A stretch of 64,000 nucleotides of DNA from Rhizobium sp. BK196 (GTDB lineage: Bacteria > Pseudomonadota > Alphaproteobacteria > Rhizobiales > Rhizobiaceae): contig NZ_JACHZB010000008.1 in NCBI RefSeq assembly GCF_014193255.1, forward strand, positions 1-64,000. Direction: 5' to 3'. Shown here piece after piece: positions 42,901 to 51,068 of the stretch (position 1 is its first letter; every line of letters starts with the position of its first letter). Under the pieces are notes generated by a model. The model did no database searches, was not told the origin of the DNA, and saw only the letters and a list, made by a program, of their open reading frames with translations. The position numbers and the translations under genes were made by a program.

Positions 42901-43464
42901 CGTCGCGTCGGTATGGCGGGTGCCGAACATGATGGCGAAGCAGGCAAGCACCAGCGTGACGATCAGCGGCAGATCGAGGAAGTAGAGGTTGCCGCTGCCG
43001 ATGCCATAGTCCGAAGGATTGACCATCGCCGTGACGGTCGCTGAAATGGATTTCAGCTGCAGCGCGATATAGGGAATGGTGCCGATGAGGCAGATCAGCG
43101 CCACGATGGTTGCAACAGTGGAATTCTTGCCGTAGCGCGCGGCGACGAAATCGGCGACCGACGTCAGTTTCTCGGCCTTGGCAAGTTCGATGATTCGTTT
43201 CAAGAGCGGCATGCCGAGTGTGAAGACGAGGATCGGTCCGATATAGATGCCGGCAAATTCCAACCCATTATGGGCCGCAAGGCCGACGCCGCCGAAATAG
43301 GTCCAGGACGTACAATAGATCGCCAGGCTGAGTGCGTAGACCACAGGCCGGCCCCCTTCCGGCACACCGAATTTCCGGCTCCGGCGGTCGCCATAGCTTG
43401 CCACTGCGAAAAGCAGCAGAAGATAACCCAAGGCAAACGCAAATATGATCCAGCCTGGAAGCAT
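39964..43464 (-). CDS. SLC5-domain hybrid sensor histidine kinase, CrbS-like
   Basis: 1166 residues from the ATG at 43464 (GGAGGGTCA upstream), rather than from an open frame 22 codons longer. About 1-490: a sodium/solute symporter (SLC5)-type membrane domain with 12 or more helices. Then a linker region (STAC-like), a PAS domain at about 630-740, HisKA with AAGHDILQPLNAARLYSSAL at about 785-850, an HATPase with NLVSNAIKYT and GLGLGLSIV, and a C-terminal receiver (about 1041-1166) with its acceptor Asp in VIADYHL. This is the CrbS layout; CrbS with CrbR controls acetyl-CoA synthetase in Vibrio and Pseudomonas. Confidence 0.92.
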   Translation of the reverse strand: MLPGWIIFAFALGYLLLLFAVASYGDRRSRKFGVPEGGRPVVYALSLAIYCTSWTYFGGVGLAAHNGLEFAGIYIGPILVFTLGMPLLKRIIELAKAEKLTSVADFVAARYGKNSTVATIVALICLIGTIPYIALQLKSISATVTAMVNPSDYGIGSGNLYFLDLPLIVTLVLACFAIMFGTRHTDATEHQDGLILAVSMESMVKLIAFLTAGVCVIWFLFDGPGDLWHRGSENALVTAALDYQTPLSRWITLTLLSAFAIIMLPRQFHVTVVENRTAKQLRLAGILFPLYLIAINLFVLPVAIGGLLIFGGNGNADLYVLTLPLAGQMPVVSLITFVGGFSAATAMVIVDSVALSIMVSNDIVMPFFLRRKLAGLASQRDDFAKSLLNIRRSAIFAVLLLGYAYYRSTDSTTGLASIGLLSFAAIAQIAPALFGGMIWRRANARGAILGLASGVIIWVYLLFLPSLGGPDYSYVASNFLGFIFPGTTLFTGPDADPLVNATAMSLLVNSAAFIVGSLTRNAKPLERIQAGIFVKRHSRSQFATRGWKTRISVGDLKTAISRYLGEERMQRSLATYEQTSGRKLEDDQPADMALIHFTEQLLGSAIGSSSARLVLSLILQKIEDASSDTAWLLDQASEALQYNQDMLQTALSQMDQGIAVFDSSNRLTIWNRRFRQLLDLPENAGQVGFPLSEIVSILSRRGDIAPGDQGQAVRHFLTLDKPFPLVLGGGERIIEVRSNAMPDKGIVATFTDITQRVAADQALKQANETLEQRVVERTAELTRVNKELAEARAAADEANIGKTRFFAAAGHDILQPLNAARLYSSALVERMAQSENSPIVRNIDSALESVESILGAVLDISRLDTGAMRPRMASVPLSDLLERIETDFAPIAREKKLKFKVMPTSLRVRSDPNLLRRLVQNLVSNAIKYTVSGTVLVGARRRGNQVMIQVMDSGIGIPPSKFRTVFKEFARLDEGAKTASGLGLGLSIVDRIARVLSHKVELHSTHGKGTEFRILMPLDISKSVEAAAAVVPVDRTAQPLKGLRILCIDNEPKILEGMRLLIDGWGCDTQVTDSLSAVQALSMRQPPDLVIADYHLADGTGVEAILHLRQHFGIEIPALLITADRTPEVRAAAERNVIAVQHKPVRPAALRAYITQISSLKRAAAE

Positions 43465-43683
43465 TGACCCTCCGCCGGCGGACAATCCGCCGTCCTCCCG
43501 GAACAGTTCGAGATTAGGGCAATTCAGCAAGTTTGAAAATTCCCACGGTCTTCGTCTTAAGTTCTACGCCGAAGGGGATGGTGTTCGAAAATTTCCAGTT
43601 GCCGATTGATTAATTGAGACGAAGGTGTAGCTAATGAAAACAACGGCATGTCTTTGAAAATGCATCAAGGGGAGACGTATCTG

Positions 43684-44121
43684 ATGCTCAATGAGTTCAA
43701 AGCTTTCATCGCCCGCGGCAATGTCATGGACCTCGCAGTCGGTGTGATCATCGGCGGCGCCTTCGGCGGCATCGTCAAGTCACTTGTCGACGATATCATC
43801 ATGCCGATCGTCGGTGCGATCTTCGGCGGTTTCGATTTTTCGAATTACTTCCTGGCACTGTCTCCCAAGGTCACTGAAACGAGCCTTGCCGCCGCCCGTG
43901 CCCAGGGCGCCGTTTTCGCCTACGGCAATTTTATCACGGTCCTCATCAACTTCCTGATCCTCGCCTGGATCATTTTCCTGATGGTCAAGGGTGTGAACAC
44001 GCTGCGCGCGCAGGTCGAGCGCAAGGAAAAGACAGCACCCGAAGAGGTTCCGCCGCCGCCGGCAGACGTCGCACTGCTGACCGAAATCCGCGATCTTCTC
44101 GCCAAGCGCCCGGCCGTCTGA
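43684..44121 (+). CDS. mscL: Large-conductance mechanosensitive channel
   Basis: 145 residues from the ATG at 43684. MLNEFKAFIARGNVMDLAVGVIIGGAFGGIV is interrupted only by normal variation from MscL; the first helix AVGVIIGGAFG and second helix around VLINFLILAWIIF are the pore helices. A cytoplasmic tail (AQVERKEKTAPEEVPPPPADVALLTEIRDLL) ends the protein. It opens as a large pore under osmotic downshock. Monocistronic, divergent from the kinase gene. Confidence 0.97.
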   Translation: MLNEFKAFIARGNVMDLAVGVIIGGAFGGIVKSLVDDIIMPIVGAIFGGFDFSNYFLALSPKVTETSLAAARAQGAVFAYGNFITVLINFLILAWIIFLMVKGVNTLRAQVERKEKTAPEEVPPPPADVALLTEIRDLLAKRPAV

Positions 44122-44127
44122 TCAGAC

Positions 44128-44152
44128 GAGCCCGTCCTCTCCAGCCGGGCTC
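44128..44152 (+). terminator. Weak hairpin after mscL
   Basis: GAGCCCG (44128-44134) pairs with CGGGCTC (44146-44152), a 7-bp stem with an 11-base loop six bases after the stop of mscL. No U-run follows, so it is only a possible terminator. Confidence 0.3.
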
Positions 44153-44240
44153 AATCATCACGAAAATCGATATGCCATCACGCATTGTCATGGGATTTGC
44201 GCCTGCAAATCCGCTATGAAGGCGTGAATTGGAGATATGC

Positions 44241-45407
44241 ATGTCGATTATAAGCAGCCTTAGCCCGCGCGCCATTGCAGCGCCAGAAAGCGGGATCGTC
44301 GAAGTCGTCAATTATGCCCGCGGACGTGAAGGCCTTTTGCCCCTGTGGGTCGGAGAGGGCGATCTTCCCACCCCCGATTTCATCAATCAGGCCGCTATGC
44401 AGGCGCTCGCCGCCGGCGAGACCTTCTATACCTGGCAGCGCGGCATCCCCGAGCTGCGCCAGGCATTGTCGGATTATTATGCCAGGCATTTCGGCATCGG
44501 CCTGCCTGTCGAACATTTCTATGTGACCGGTTCAGGCATGCAGGCGATCCAGATCGCCGTCCAGGCGCTGACTTCGTCCGGTGACGAGTTCGTCTACCTC
44601 ACCCCTGCCTGGCCGAACATTGCCGCGGCCCTTGAAATCGCCGGCGCCCGATCGGTCGGCGTAGAGCTCCAGTTCGAAGGCGGCACCTGGGCGGTTGACC
44701 TCAACCGCATCGAGATGGCCATCACGCCGAAGACCCGCGGCCTCTTCATCAACACACCTTCGAACCCGACAGGCTGGACCGCGAGGAAGAAGGATCTGGC
44801 CGATATTCTGACGCTGGCGCGCAAGCATGATCTCTGGATCATGGCCGACGAGATCTATGCGCGTTATTTCTACGCGGGCGGTCGCGCGCCCTCCTTCCTC
44901 GACGTCATGGGGCCGGGCGACAAGGTGATGTTCGTCAACTCCTTCTCCAAGAACTGGTCGATGACCGGCTGGCGTGTCGGCTGGATTGTTGCTCCTCCGG
45001 AAACCGGGCAGGTGCTTGAAAACCTGATCCAATATTCCACTTCGGGCGTGGCGCAGTTCATGCAGAAGGGCGCAGTTGCGGCTCTCAATGAGGGTGATGC
45101 TTTCGTGCAGTCGAACATCGACAAGGCAACCCGCTCCCGCGATATCCTCTGCGATGCGCTGATCGCCACCAATCGCGTCGAAACGTTGAAGCCGGATGGC
45201 GCACTCTATGCCTTCCTCAAGATCGATGGTGTCACCGATAGCCGCAAGGCGGCGATCGACATCGTTGACAAGACCGGTGTCGGCCTTGCTCCCGGCACGG
45301 CCTTCGGACCGGGCGGCGAGCTTTTTCTGCGCGCCTGCTTCCTGCGCGATCCGGCGCAGGTGACAGTCGCGGCCGAACGGCTTTGCGACTATATTCTGAA
45401 GCGCTAG
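44241..45407 (+). CDS. Pyridoxal phosphate-dependent aminotransferase, class I/II
   Basis: 388 residues from the ATG at 44241 (GGAGATATGC upstream). Blocks: LPLWVGEGDLPTPDF near the start, TWQRGIPELRQALSDYY, VTGSGMQAIQIAVQAL, INTPSNPTGW, MADEIYARYF and the PLP-lysine in NSFSKNWSMTGWRVGW. Typical fold-type I aminotransferase; these act on aspartate, aromatic or other amino acids. The precise substrate is not evident. Its last 4 bases overlap the convergent peptidase E-like gene. Confidence 0.94.
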   Translation: MSIISSLSPRAIAAPESGIVEVVNYARGREGLLPLWVGEGDLPTPDFINQAAMQALAAGETFYTWQRGIPELRQALSDYYARHFGIGLPVEHFYVTGSGMQAIQIAVQALTSSGDEFVYLTPAWPNIAAALEIAGARSVGVELQFEGGTWAVDLNRIEMAITPKTRGLFINTPSNPTGWTARKKDLADILTLARKHDLWIMADEIYARYFYAGGRAPSFLDVMGPGDKVMFVNSFSKNWSMTGWRVGWIVAPPETGQVLENLIQYSTSGVAQFMQKGAVAALNEGDAFVQSNIDKATRSRDILCDALIATNRVETLKPDGALYAFLKIDGVTDSRKAAIDIVDKTGVGLAPGTAFGPGGELFLRACFLRDPAQVTVAAERLCDYILKR

Positions 45408-46084
45408 GCGGAACGGCGCATTGCTTCCGGTAGCACCGGAAGCAGCGTCACATTCCGTCCCTCGACGATGATGACTTCGCCGTCTCGAAGCGGCTGGAAG
45501 GGCATACGCGCTTCCTCAAAGAATCCGACAGTCTTTTCGGCTGCTTCGGCCTCATCATGCGCCGAGCGATAATGCGGAACGATGGAGAAATCGACGAGGC
45601 CAAGCCCATCCCAGATGACGCTTTCGTCGTAGCCTGGCGCGAGCTGTCGTGGATCGTCCATAATGTTGATGCCATCAAGCGAGGGTGCCGCCACGACAGC
45701 TCCGGCGCTGAAGCCGCCATAGACGATCGCATCGGCACGCAGCAATTCCGGTAAGATGCGATCGAAGCCGCTCTCCCGCATGGCGCGCCTCAGAAGAAAG
45801 GCATTGCCGCCGACGGCCCAGACCAGGTCGAAGACGGCGAGCGCTTTTTCCAACGCGTCAGGCTTTCCAAAATAGCGCCGCAGATCCAACTCCTCAGCCT
45901 CTATTCCCCAGTCGTCAAGCTCCGCCTTGGGATCGTAGATGTTCGCCTCGTAGGAGTGACGTGCCTCGACCGGAATGAAGTCCAAGGCGTTCTGGATGAC
46001 GGCGGCGCGCCGCGCGCCTCTGAGAAGCTTCTTCAGCCGGGCCGCACTTGCGCCGAGCCGATAGGATGACAGGTAGAGCCTCAT
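45404..46084 (-). CDS. Peptidase E-like (S51, glutamine-amidotransferase-fold) protein
   Basis: 226 residues from the ATG at 46084 (GGGAG nearby); a GTG three codons upstream is an alternative. Nucleophile elbow GGFSAGAVVA, the S51 Ser motif; the preceding strand is DAIVYG. The opening MRLYLSSYRLG and VWAVGGNAFLLRRAM are also typical. S51 enzymes include aspartyl dipeptidases and cyanophycinase-like proteins. Convergent with the aminotransferase gene. Confidence 0.85.
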   Translation of the reverse strand: MRLYLSSYRLGASAARLKKLLRGARRAAVIQNALDFIPVEARHSYEANIYDPKAELDDWGIEAEELDLRRYFGKPDALEKALAVFDLVWAVGGNAFLLRRAMRESGFDRILPELLRADAIVYGGFSAGAVVAAPSLDGINIMDDPRQLAPGYDESVIWDGLGLVDFSIVPHYRSAHDEAEAAEKTVGFFEEARMPFQPLRDGEVIIVEGRNVTLLPVLPEAMRRSA

Positions 46085-46186
46085 TGACGCCACTCCCTGT
46101 TCTGAAGGGGCAGATCACGAACCGGCATTGAGAGAAGATCTTGTGCCACGAGGAGTCCTTTGCATGGGGCGGACATCGGGGCAGAA

Positions 46187-46217
46187 ACAAAAAACCCCGC
46201 GCGTGTCCGGCGGGGTT
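46187..46217 (-). terminator. Rho-independent terminator
   Basis: Perfect 8-bp stem (46193-46200 with 46210-46217), a 9-base loop, and a six-base U tract on the minus strand. It belongs to a transcript that comes from higher coordinates; the only known gene there is the candidate RNA or 24-codon frame, since galE runs the other way. Confidence 0.75.
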
Positions 46218-46318
46218 GGATCGGGTGAAGTGAACAGTTTCAGGTCACAAGCCGACGCCCCCACCGCAAAGGGTGGTCGTCATGCCCATCTTCATAGCAT
46301 GGAACGCGAAGTTGTTCA
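46187..46318 (-). ncRNA. Candidate small RNA (about 130 nt) or leaderless mini-mRNA
   Basis: On the minus strand, a promoter-like pair (TTGACA 46349-46354, AAATTA 46325-46330, 18 bases apart) predicts a start near 46318. A structured body follows, with a hairpin at 46254-46281 (CCACC/GGTGG inner stem, GACG/CGTC outer stem), and then a Rho-independent terminator at 46187-46217. A 24-codon frame (46245-46319) starts MNNFAFHAMK, with its ATG almost at the predicted start, so leaderless translation is possible. It lies between the peptidase E-like gene and galE. Family not recognised. Confidence 0.5.
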
Positions 46319-46324
46319 TCCCGC

Positions 46325-46354
46325 TAATTTGCCTCGCCGCGTACTTGATGTCAA
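46325..46354 (-). promoter_or_regulatory. Sigma-70-like promoter for the candidate small RNA
   Basis: Consensus TTGACA at 46349-46354 and AAATTA at 46325-46330 with an 18-base spacer. The -10 is imperfect. Predicted start 46317-46319. Confidence 0.4.
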
Positions 46355-46549
46355 CGGACGCAGGCGCGCGAGGCGTTTTCGTCCCAAAATAGGCTGGCCG
46401 ATAAAATTGTAGCAAAGCCCGAAATGCGCTTCTAACCACGTGTCAAAACATACCGGCTGCAAAGGCTTTCCGATGCCGTTTGATAATAAAATCGGAAAGG
46501 AAAAAGCCGTTCTGATGCTCCCGAAAAATATAAAACAGGGAATGCAGAC

Positions 46550-47584
46550 ATGGCGGTTCTGGTGACAGGTGGGGCTGGATATATCGGCAGCCACATGGTG
46601 TGGACGCTGCTGGACGTCGGTGAAGATGTCGTCGTGCTCGACAACCTCTCCACCGGCTTTCGCTGGGCCGTGGCCCCGGCCGCGCGCTTCTATCTCGGCG
46701 ATGTCGCCGACCCGGATGTGCTGAAGAAGATCTTCATCGAGAACGATATCGAGGCGATCATCCATTTCGCCGGCTCCGCCGTCGTTCCTGTGTCGGTTAC
46801 CGATCCGCTCTCCTATTACGACAATAACTCGGGCAAAACGCGCGCGCTACTGAGCGCGGCGATCAAGGCCGGCATCCGCAACTTCGTCTTCTCCTCGACG
46901 GCAGCCGTTTACGGCCAGCAGAAGAGTTCCGCTCCGGTGAAGGAAACGGCGCCGCTCAATCCGGAAAATCCTTATGGTCAGTCCAAGCTGATGACCGAAA
47001 TGATGCTGCGCGATGCTGCCGCCGCCTATGATTTCGATTATGTGGCGCTGCGCTACTTCAATGTCGCCGGCGCCGATCCGCATCTGCGCACCGGCCAGTC
47101 GACCTCAGGTGCGACTCATCTCATCAAGGTCGCCTGCGAGGCCGCCCTCGGAAAGCGCGACAGCATCGCCGTCTATGGCTTCGATTACCCGACCCATGAC
47201 GGCACCGGCGTGCGTGATTACATCCATGTGAGCGATTTGACGGCAGCGCATTTGAAGGCGCTCCAGCATCTGCGCCAGGGCAGGGGGCCACTGGTCGCCA
47301 ATTGCGGCTATGGCAACGGCTATTCCGTGCTCGATGTCTTGAACATGGTCACCCGCCTGAACGGTCACTCCTTCAAGATCAATATGGCGCCGCGTCGGCC
47401 GGGCGACGCGGCAAGTGTCGTCGCCGATGCGACGCTTGCCCGCCGCGTGCTGGACTGGACGCCGAAACACGATTCGCTGGAAACCATTGTCCGCAACTCG
47501 CTCGATTGGGAACTTTTCCTGATGAACAGGAGCGTCGACGATCTGCACAGCATTCATCGCGCGCTGGCTGCGGCTTCCTTCTGA
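46550..47584 (+). CDS. galE: UDP-glucose 4-epimerase
   Basis: 344 residues. Rossmann start VLVTGGAGYIGSHMVW, LDNLSTGFRWAV, IIHFAGSAVVPVSV, FSSTAAVYG and the catalytic Tyr-x-x-x-Lys PYGQSKLM, then RYFNVAGADP and GVRDYIHVSDL. This is the GalE/ExoB group, which interconverts UDP-glucose and UDP-galactose for exopolysaccharide and lipopolysaccharide sugars in rhizobia. No exopolysaccharide genes are adjacent, so exoB function is possible but not shown. Confidence 0.95.
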   Translation: MAVLVTGGAGYIGSHMVWTLLDVGEDVVVLDNLSTGFRWAVAPAARFYLGDVADPDVLKKIFIENDIEAIIHFAGSAVVPVSVTDPLSYYDNNSGKTRALLSAAIKAGIRNFVFSSTAAVYGQQKSSAPVKETAPLNPENPYGQSKLMTEMMLRDAAAAYDFDYVALRYFNVAGADPHLRTGQSTSGATHLIKVACEAALGKRDSIAVYGFDYPTHDGTGVRDYIHVSDLTAAHLKALQHLRQGRGPLVANCGYGNGYSVLDVLNMVTRLNGHSFKINMAPRRPGDAASVVADATLARRVLDWTPKHDSLETIVRNSLDWELFLMNRSVDDLHSIHRALAAASF

Positions 47585-47693
47585 ACTGCAACCGGGCATT
47601 TACCATCCTCGCGCGGATGCGAGGGCCTGACGTTACGTGAATAAGGAATAATCAAGCTTTCTCTGGCTCGCTTCAGCCAAGGGAAAAGGGATC

Positions 47694-49649
47694 ATGAAGA
47701 ACTTCATAGCCTCATTGCGGCTGCAAAAAGATAATCCGAAGTTTCTGGTGGCACAGTTCAAAGCTTTGTCGTCGCAGATTCCAATTCTCTACGTTCTTCT
47801 TGTCATCAATGCGCTGGCCGTGGCTATTACTCACATCAAGTCGGCGCCTCTTTGGCTTTCGCTCTACATTCCCGTCGGTCTCAGCATCGTTTGCGTCTTC
47901 CGCCTCTGCTGGTGGGAAATATCAGGCAAGGAAAATGTCACGCCGGAGCGTGCGCTGCGGCTGATGAAAGTGACGCTATCCGGCGCCGTTATCCTCACGA
48001 TCGGCTTCGGCGGTTGGGCTATTGCGCTCTATCAATATGGCGATGCCTCACAGCAGGGCCAGATCGCCTATTTCCTCGTTGTAACCGGCATTTCCTGCGT
48101 CTTCTGCCTGATGCATCTGCCGCTCGCGGCGACGATCACCACGGTCATCACCTTCACGGCCATGATCGTGACCTTCCTGTTTTCCGGTAATCCGGTTTTC
48201 GTCGCAACGGCGGTTAGCGGCTTGTTTCTCGTGCTGCCGTTCCTGCGCGTCATCAACAGTTACTTCCAGAATTTCACCCATTTGGTGCGGCTTACCGAGG
48301 AGCTGAAGCAGAAGCAGGCCGAAGCAGAGGAGCTGAACCTCGTCAATAGCCGCAATGCGTTGCAGGACCAGTTGACGGGCCTTGCCAATCGTCGCAGCTT
48401 CTTCCTGTCGCTCGAAAAGATGCTGTCGAAGGACCCTGCCTCGCCGCCTGTCATCGGTATCATCGATCTCGATGGCTTCAAGCCGGTCAACGACGTCTTC
48501 GGCCACGCGGCCGGCGACCTCGTATTGAAGGAGACGGCGCGCCGCTTCGTCTCATTGGTGGGCGACGAGGGCACCGTCTCGCGCCTTGGAGGCGATGAAT
48601 TCGGCATCATCTTCCCTTCTGACATGACGTTCAGGGCCGTCTCTGACCTCGGCCTGGCGCTATGTGCGGCCGTACGTGAACCTTTCGACATCTCAGACGG
48701 GTCGGTGCGCGTTTCCGGCTCCTGCGGCATCGTCTATCCTGATGCGGGCGAGTACACCGCCGAAGATCTCTACGAGAAAGCGGATTTCGCGCTCTATCAG
48801 ATGAAGAGCAAGCGCACCGGCGGTGTCGAGTTCTTCTCACCTGAGCATGAAAAGATGCTGACGCAGCGCTATCTCATTGAGCTGGAGCTGCAGGCCGACA
48901 ATTTCGCCAAGGAGCTGAAGCTGGAATATCAGCCGATTGTCGAATTGCGCAGCGGCCGTGTCGTCGGTTTTGAGGCGCTCGCGCGCTGGGACAGCGCGCG
49001 CTTCGGCCGTATCAGCCCGGATGCCTTCATTCCCGCTGCCGAACGCACCGCTGTGATCGGTCGCATGACCCGCATCCTCTTCGGCCAGGCGCTTGATGCC
49101 CTGAAGATCCTGCCGACATATCTGCGTGTCTCCTTCAATCTGTCGGCCCGCGATATCTGCGATCACGAAACCTCGATGGCATTGCTCGCCATGATCAACC
49201 GGTCCGGTGTCGATCCCAAACGCATCGAATTCGAGATTACCGAGACGGCGCTGCTGTCAGACTTCGACACAGCCGATCAGGTGATCGGCACTCTACGCGC
49301 CGCCGGTATCTCGATCGCGCTTGACGATTTCGGCACGGGCTATTCGAGCTTGAGCCATATCCACCGGCTGTCTTTCGACAAGCTGAAGATCGACAAGGCC
49401 TTTGTGATGAATTTCGACCGTGATGCGCGCTGCATGAGCATCACCCGCTCCGTCGCCAATCTCTGCCAAAACCTCGGCATCGCCTCCGTGGCCGAGGGTG
49501 TCGAGAGCGAGGATGTGGCTGAGGCGCTGAAAGGCATCGGCGTAAGATTGGCGCAGGGCTATTATTTCTCGCGACCGCTGCCGCTGGAACTGGCGATCGA
49601 TTACGCGGTGCAGCGCGATGTCGCCGTTTCACAGTCCCTCTCGGCCTGA
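47694..49649 (+). CDS. Membrane GGDEF-EAL protein
   Basis: 651 residues. About six hydrophobic helices in the first 200 residues form a membrane sensor. The GGDEF domain has RLGGDEFGIIF (intact catalytic motif) near residue 300. The EAL domain has GFEALARWDS, FEITETALL, DDFGTGYSSL and KIDKAFV, all retained. So it may both make and hydrolyse cyclic di-GMP, with one activity often dominant. AGGGATC lies ahead of the ATG. Not in an operon. Confidence 0.94.
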   Translation: MKNFIASLRLQKDNPKFLVAQFKALSSQIPILYVLLVINALAVAITHIKSAPLWLSLYIPVGLSIVCVFRLCWWEISGKENVTPERALRLMKVTLSGAVILTIGFGGWAIALYQYGDASQQGQIAYFLVVTGISCVFCLMHLPLAATITTVITFTAMIVTFLFSGNPVFVATAVSGLFLVLPFLRVINSYFQNFTHLVRLTEELKQKQAEAEELNLVNSRNALQDQLTGLANRRSFFLSLEKMLSKDPASPPVIGIIDLDGFKPVNDVFGHAAGDLVLKETARRFVSLVGDEGTVSRLGGDEFGIIFPSDMTFRAVSDLGLALCAAVREPFDISDGSVRVSGSCGIVYPDAGEYTAEDLYEKADFALYQMKSKRTGGVEFFSPEHEKMLTQRYLIELELQADNFAKELKLEYQPIVELRSGRVVGFEALARWDSARFGRISPDAFIPAAERTAVIGRMTRILFGQALDALKILPTYLRVSFNLSARDICDHETSMALLAMINRSGVDPKRIEFEITETALLSDFDTADQVIGTLRAAGISIALDDFGTGYSSLSHIHRLSFDKLKIDKAFVMNFDRDARCMSITRSVANLCQNLGIASVAEGVESEDVAEALKGIGVRLAQGYYFSRPLPLELAIDYAVQRDVAVSQSLSA

Positions 49650-49664
49650 TTGATCAGCCAGCCA

Positions 49665-49938
49665 CTAGAGCCTTTCCTGGTTAGATTGAAGCATTCTGTT
49701 GGCTCAAACGGAGTTGGATGGTCGACCGGCCGGCGCGCGTCGTAGCCCAGATCTACGGCCAAGCCGGCCGGTCGATCAGACGGCCCGTTTCAGCCAACCC
49801 GAAGGGCCGGGCATCTTTCCGCCAGGATCAAAGGCGATCGGCTCGGATGTACCTAGGGTATGCCCTTCGCCAATCGCCTTTGCCCTGACGAAAACCTGCT
49901 CCGGCAGAATGCTTCAAGCTAACCAGGAAAGGCTCTAG
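49665..49938. mobile_element. 274-bp MITE-like intergenic element with nested hairpins
   Basis: Outer inverted repeats of 34 bases (49665-49698 and 49905-49938) differ at one base. Inside, three further hairpins: 49722-49733 with 49764-49775 (12 bp, plus a CGTAG/CTACG inner stem), CGGCCC 49781-49786 with GGGCCG 49804-49809, and 49830-49838 with 49873-49881 (9 bp). Folded, it is cloverleaf-like. No coding capacity. It fits a miniature inverted-repeat element or a rhizobial mosaic repeat; no flanking duplication is obvious. Confidence 0.7.
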
Positions 49939-49986
49939 AACCCCGACCCGACCCGGTTTATTCATGGGGCAGGAGCGAGGTGGATC

Positions 49987-51048
49987 ATGGACAACAGCAA
50001 TCAGAGCGAAGTCATTGTTGAGCGACGGGGCACGGCAGGCCTCATCCGGCTGAACCGCCCAAAGGCGCTGAACAGCTTAACGATCCCCATGGTGCGCGCA
50101 ATTAGCGCCGCGCTTGATGAATTCGCCGTCGATCAAACCGTGGCGAGCGTTGTCGTAATGGGCGAGGGCGAGCGCGGCTTCTGCGCCGGCGGGGATATTC
50201 GCGCCATTCACCTGAGCGGGCGTGCCGGCGACGGTCTCGCGGAAACCTTCTGGCGCGAGGAATTCCGCCTCAATCACCAAATCGCTACCTATTCGAAGCC
50301 CTATGTGGCGCTGATGGACGGCATTACCATGGGCGGCGGTGTTGGGCTTTCCGCCCACGGCCGCCATCGCATCGTCACCGAGCGCACCCGCCTTGCCATG
50401 CCGGAAACCGGTATCGGCTATTTTCCCGATATCGGCGCCACATGGCTGTTGCCCCGTACGCCGGGGGAAAGCGGCACATGGATGGCTCTGACCGGGCTCG
50501 ATATCAATGCCTCCGATGCAATCTATACCGGCCTTGCCGATGTCTATATGCCTTCCTCGCGCGTTGAAGAGGCAGTCCATCATCTGACAAATCTGTCTGC
50601 GGGAAGTTCGTCGGACGACGTGGATGCGGTGCTGCGCGATCTCTCAGAACAGGTGGATGAAGGCAGGTTGCAGGCCAATGCCGCAATGATCGACCGCGCG
50701 TTTCACTTCAACCGAGTGGAGGACATCGCGTCCGCACTCGGCGCGGAGGAGGGCGAATTCGCTGCCGAAACCCGCCATGTGATGCTCACACGTTCGCCGA
50801 CCAGTCTCAAGCTTGCCTTGCGGCTGCTGAGAGCCGGCCGCCAGAGTCGCACGCTTGCCGAATGCCTGGCCCGTGAGCTCGGGGCCTGCATGCACATCCT
50901 GCACGGTCCGGATTTCTACGAGGGCGTCCGTGCAGCCGTCATCGACAAAGACCGCAATCCAAAATGGTCGCCGCCGACGATCGCCCTGGTCAATGATGAA
51001 ATGATTGGCCGCTTCTTCGAACCGGCCAAGCCGCCGCTCGCGCTCTGA
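49987..51048 (+). CDS. 3-hydroxyisobutyryl-CoA hydrolase-like (enoyl-CoA hydratase/isomerase family)
   Basis: 353 residues, longer than ordinary enoyl-CoA hydratases and typical of the HIBCH group. Blocks: GLIRLNRPKALNSLT, FCAGGDIRAIH, MDGITMGGGVGLSAHGRHRIVTE (in two runs), MPETGIGYFPDIGATWLLPR, and the C-terminal ECH_2 extension. HIBCH acts in valine breakdown. GAGGTGGATC precedes the ATG at 49987. Downstream is a convergent helicase gene. Confidence 0.92.
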   Translation: MDNSNQSEVIVERRGTAGLIRLNRPKALNSLTIPMVRAISAALDEFAVDQTVASVVVMGEGERGFCAGGDIRAIHLSGRAGDGLAETFWREEFRLNHQIATYSKPYVALMDGITMGGGVGLSAHGRHRIVTERTRLAMPETGIGYFPDIGATWLLPRTPGESGTWMALTGLDINASDAIYTGLADVYMPSSRVEEAVHHLTNLSAGSSSDDVDAVLRDLSEQVDEGRLQANAAMIDRAFHFNRVEDIASALGAEEGEFAAETRHVMLTRSPTSLKLALRLLRAGRQSRTLAECLARELGACMHILHGPDFYEGVRAAVIDKDRNPKWSPPTIALVNDEMIGRFFEPAKPPLAL

Positions 51049-51068
51049 CCCTGCTGGTCGGAGAGGCC

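Noticed and set aside
47607..47624. Hairpin after galE as a terminator
   Set aside because: The stem is only 6 bp with no U tract, so it cannot be distinguished from chance in GC-rich DNA.
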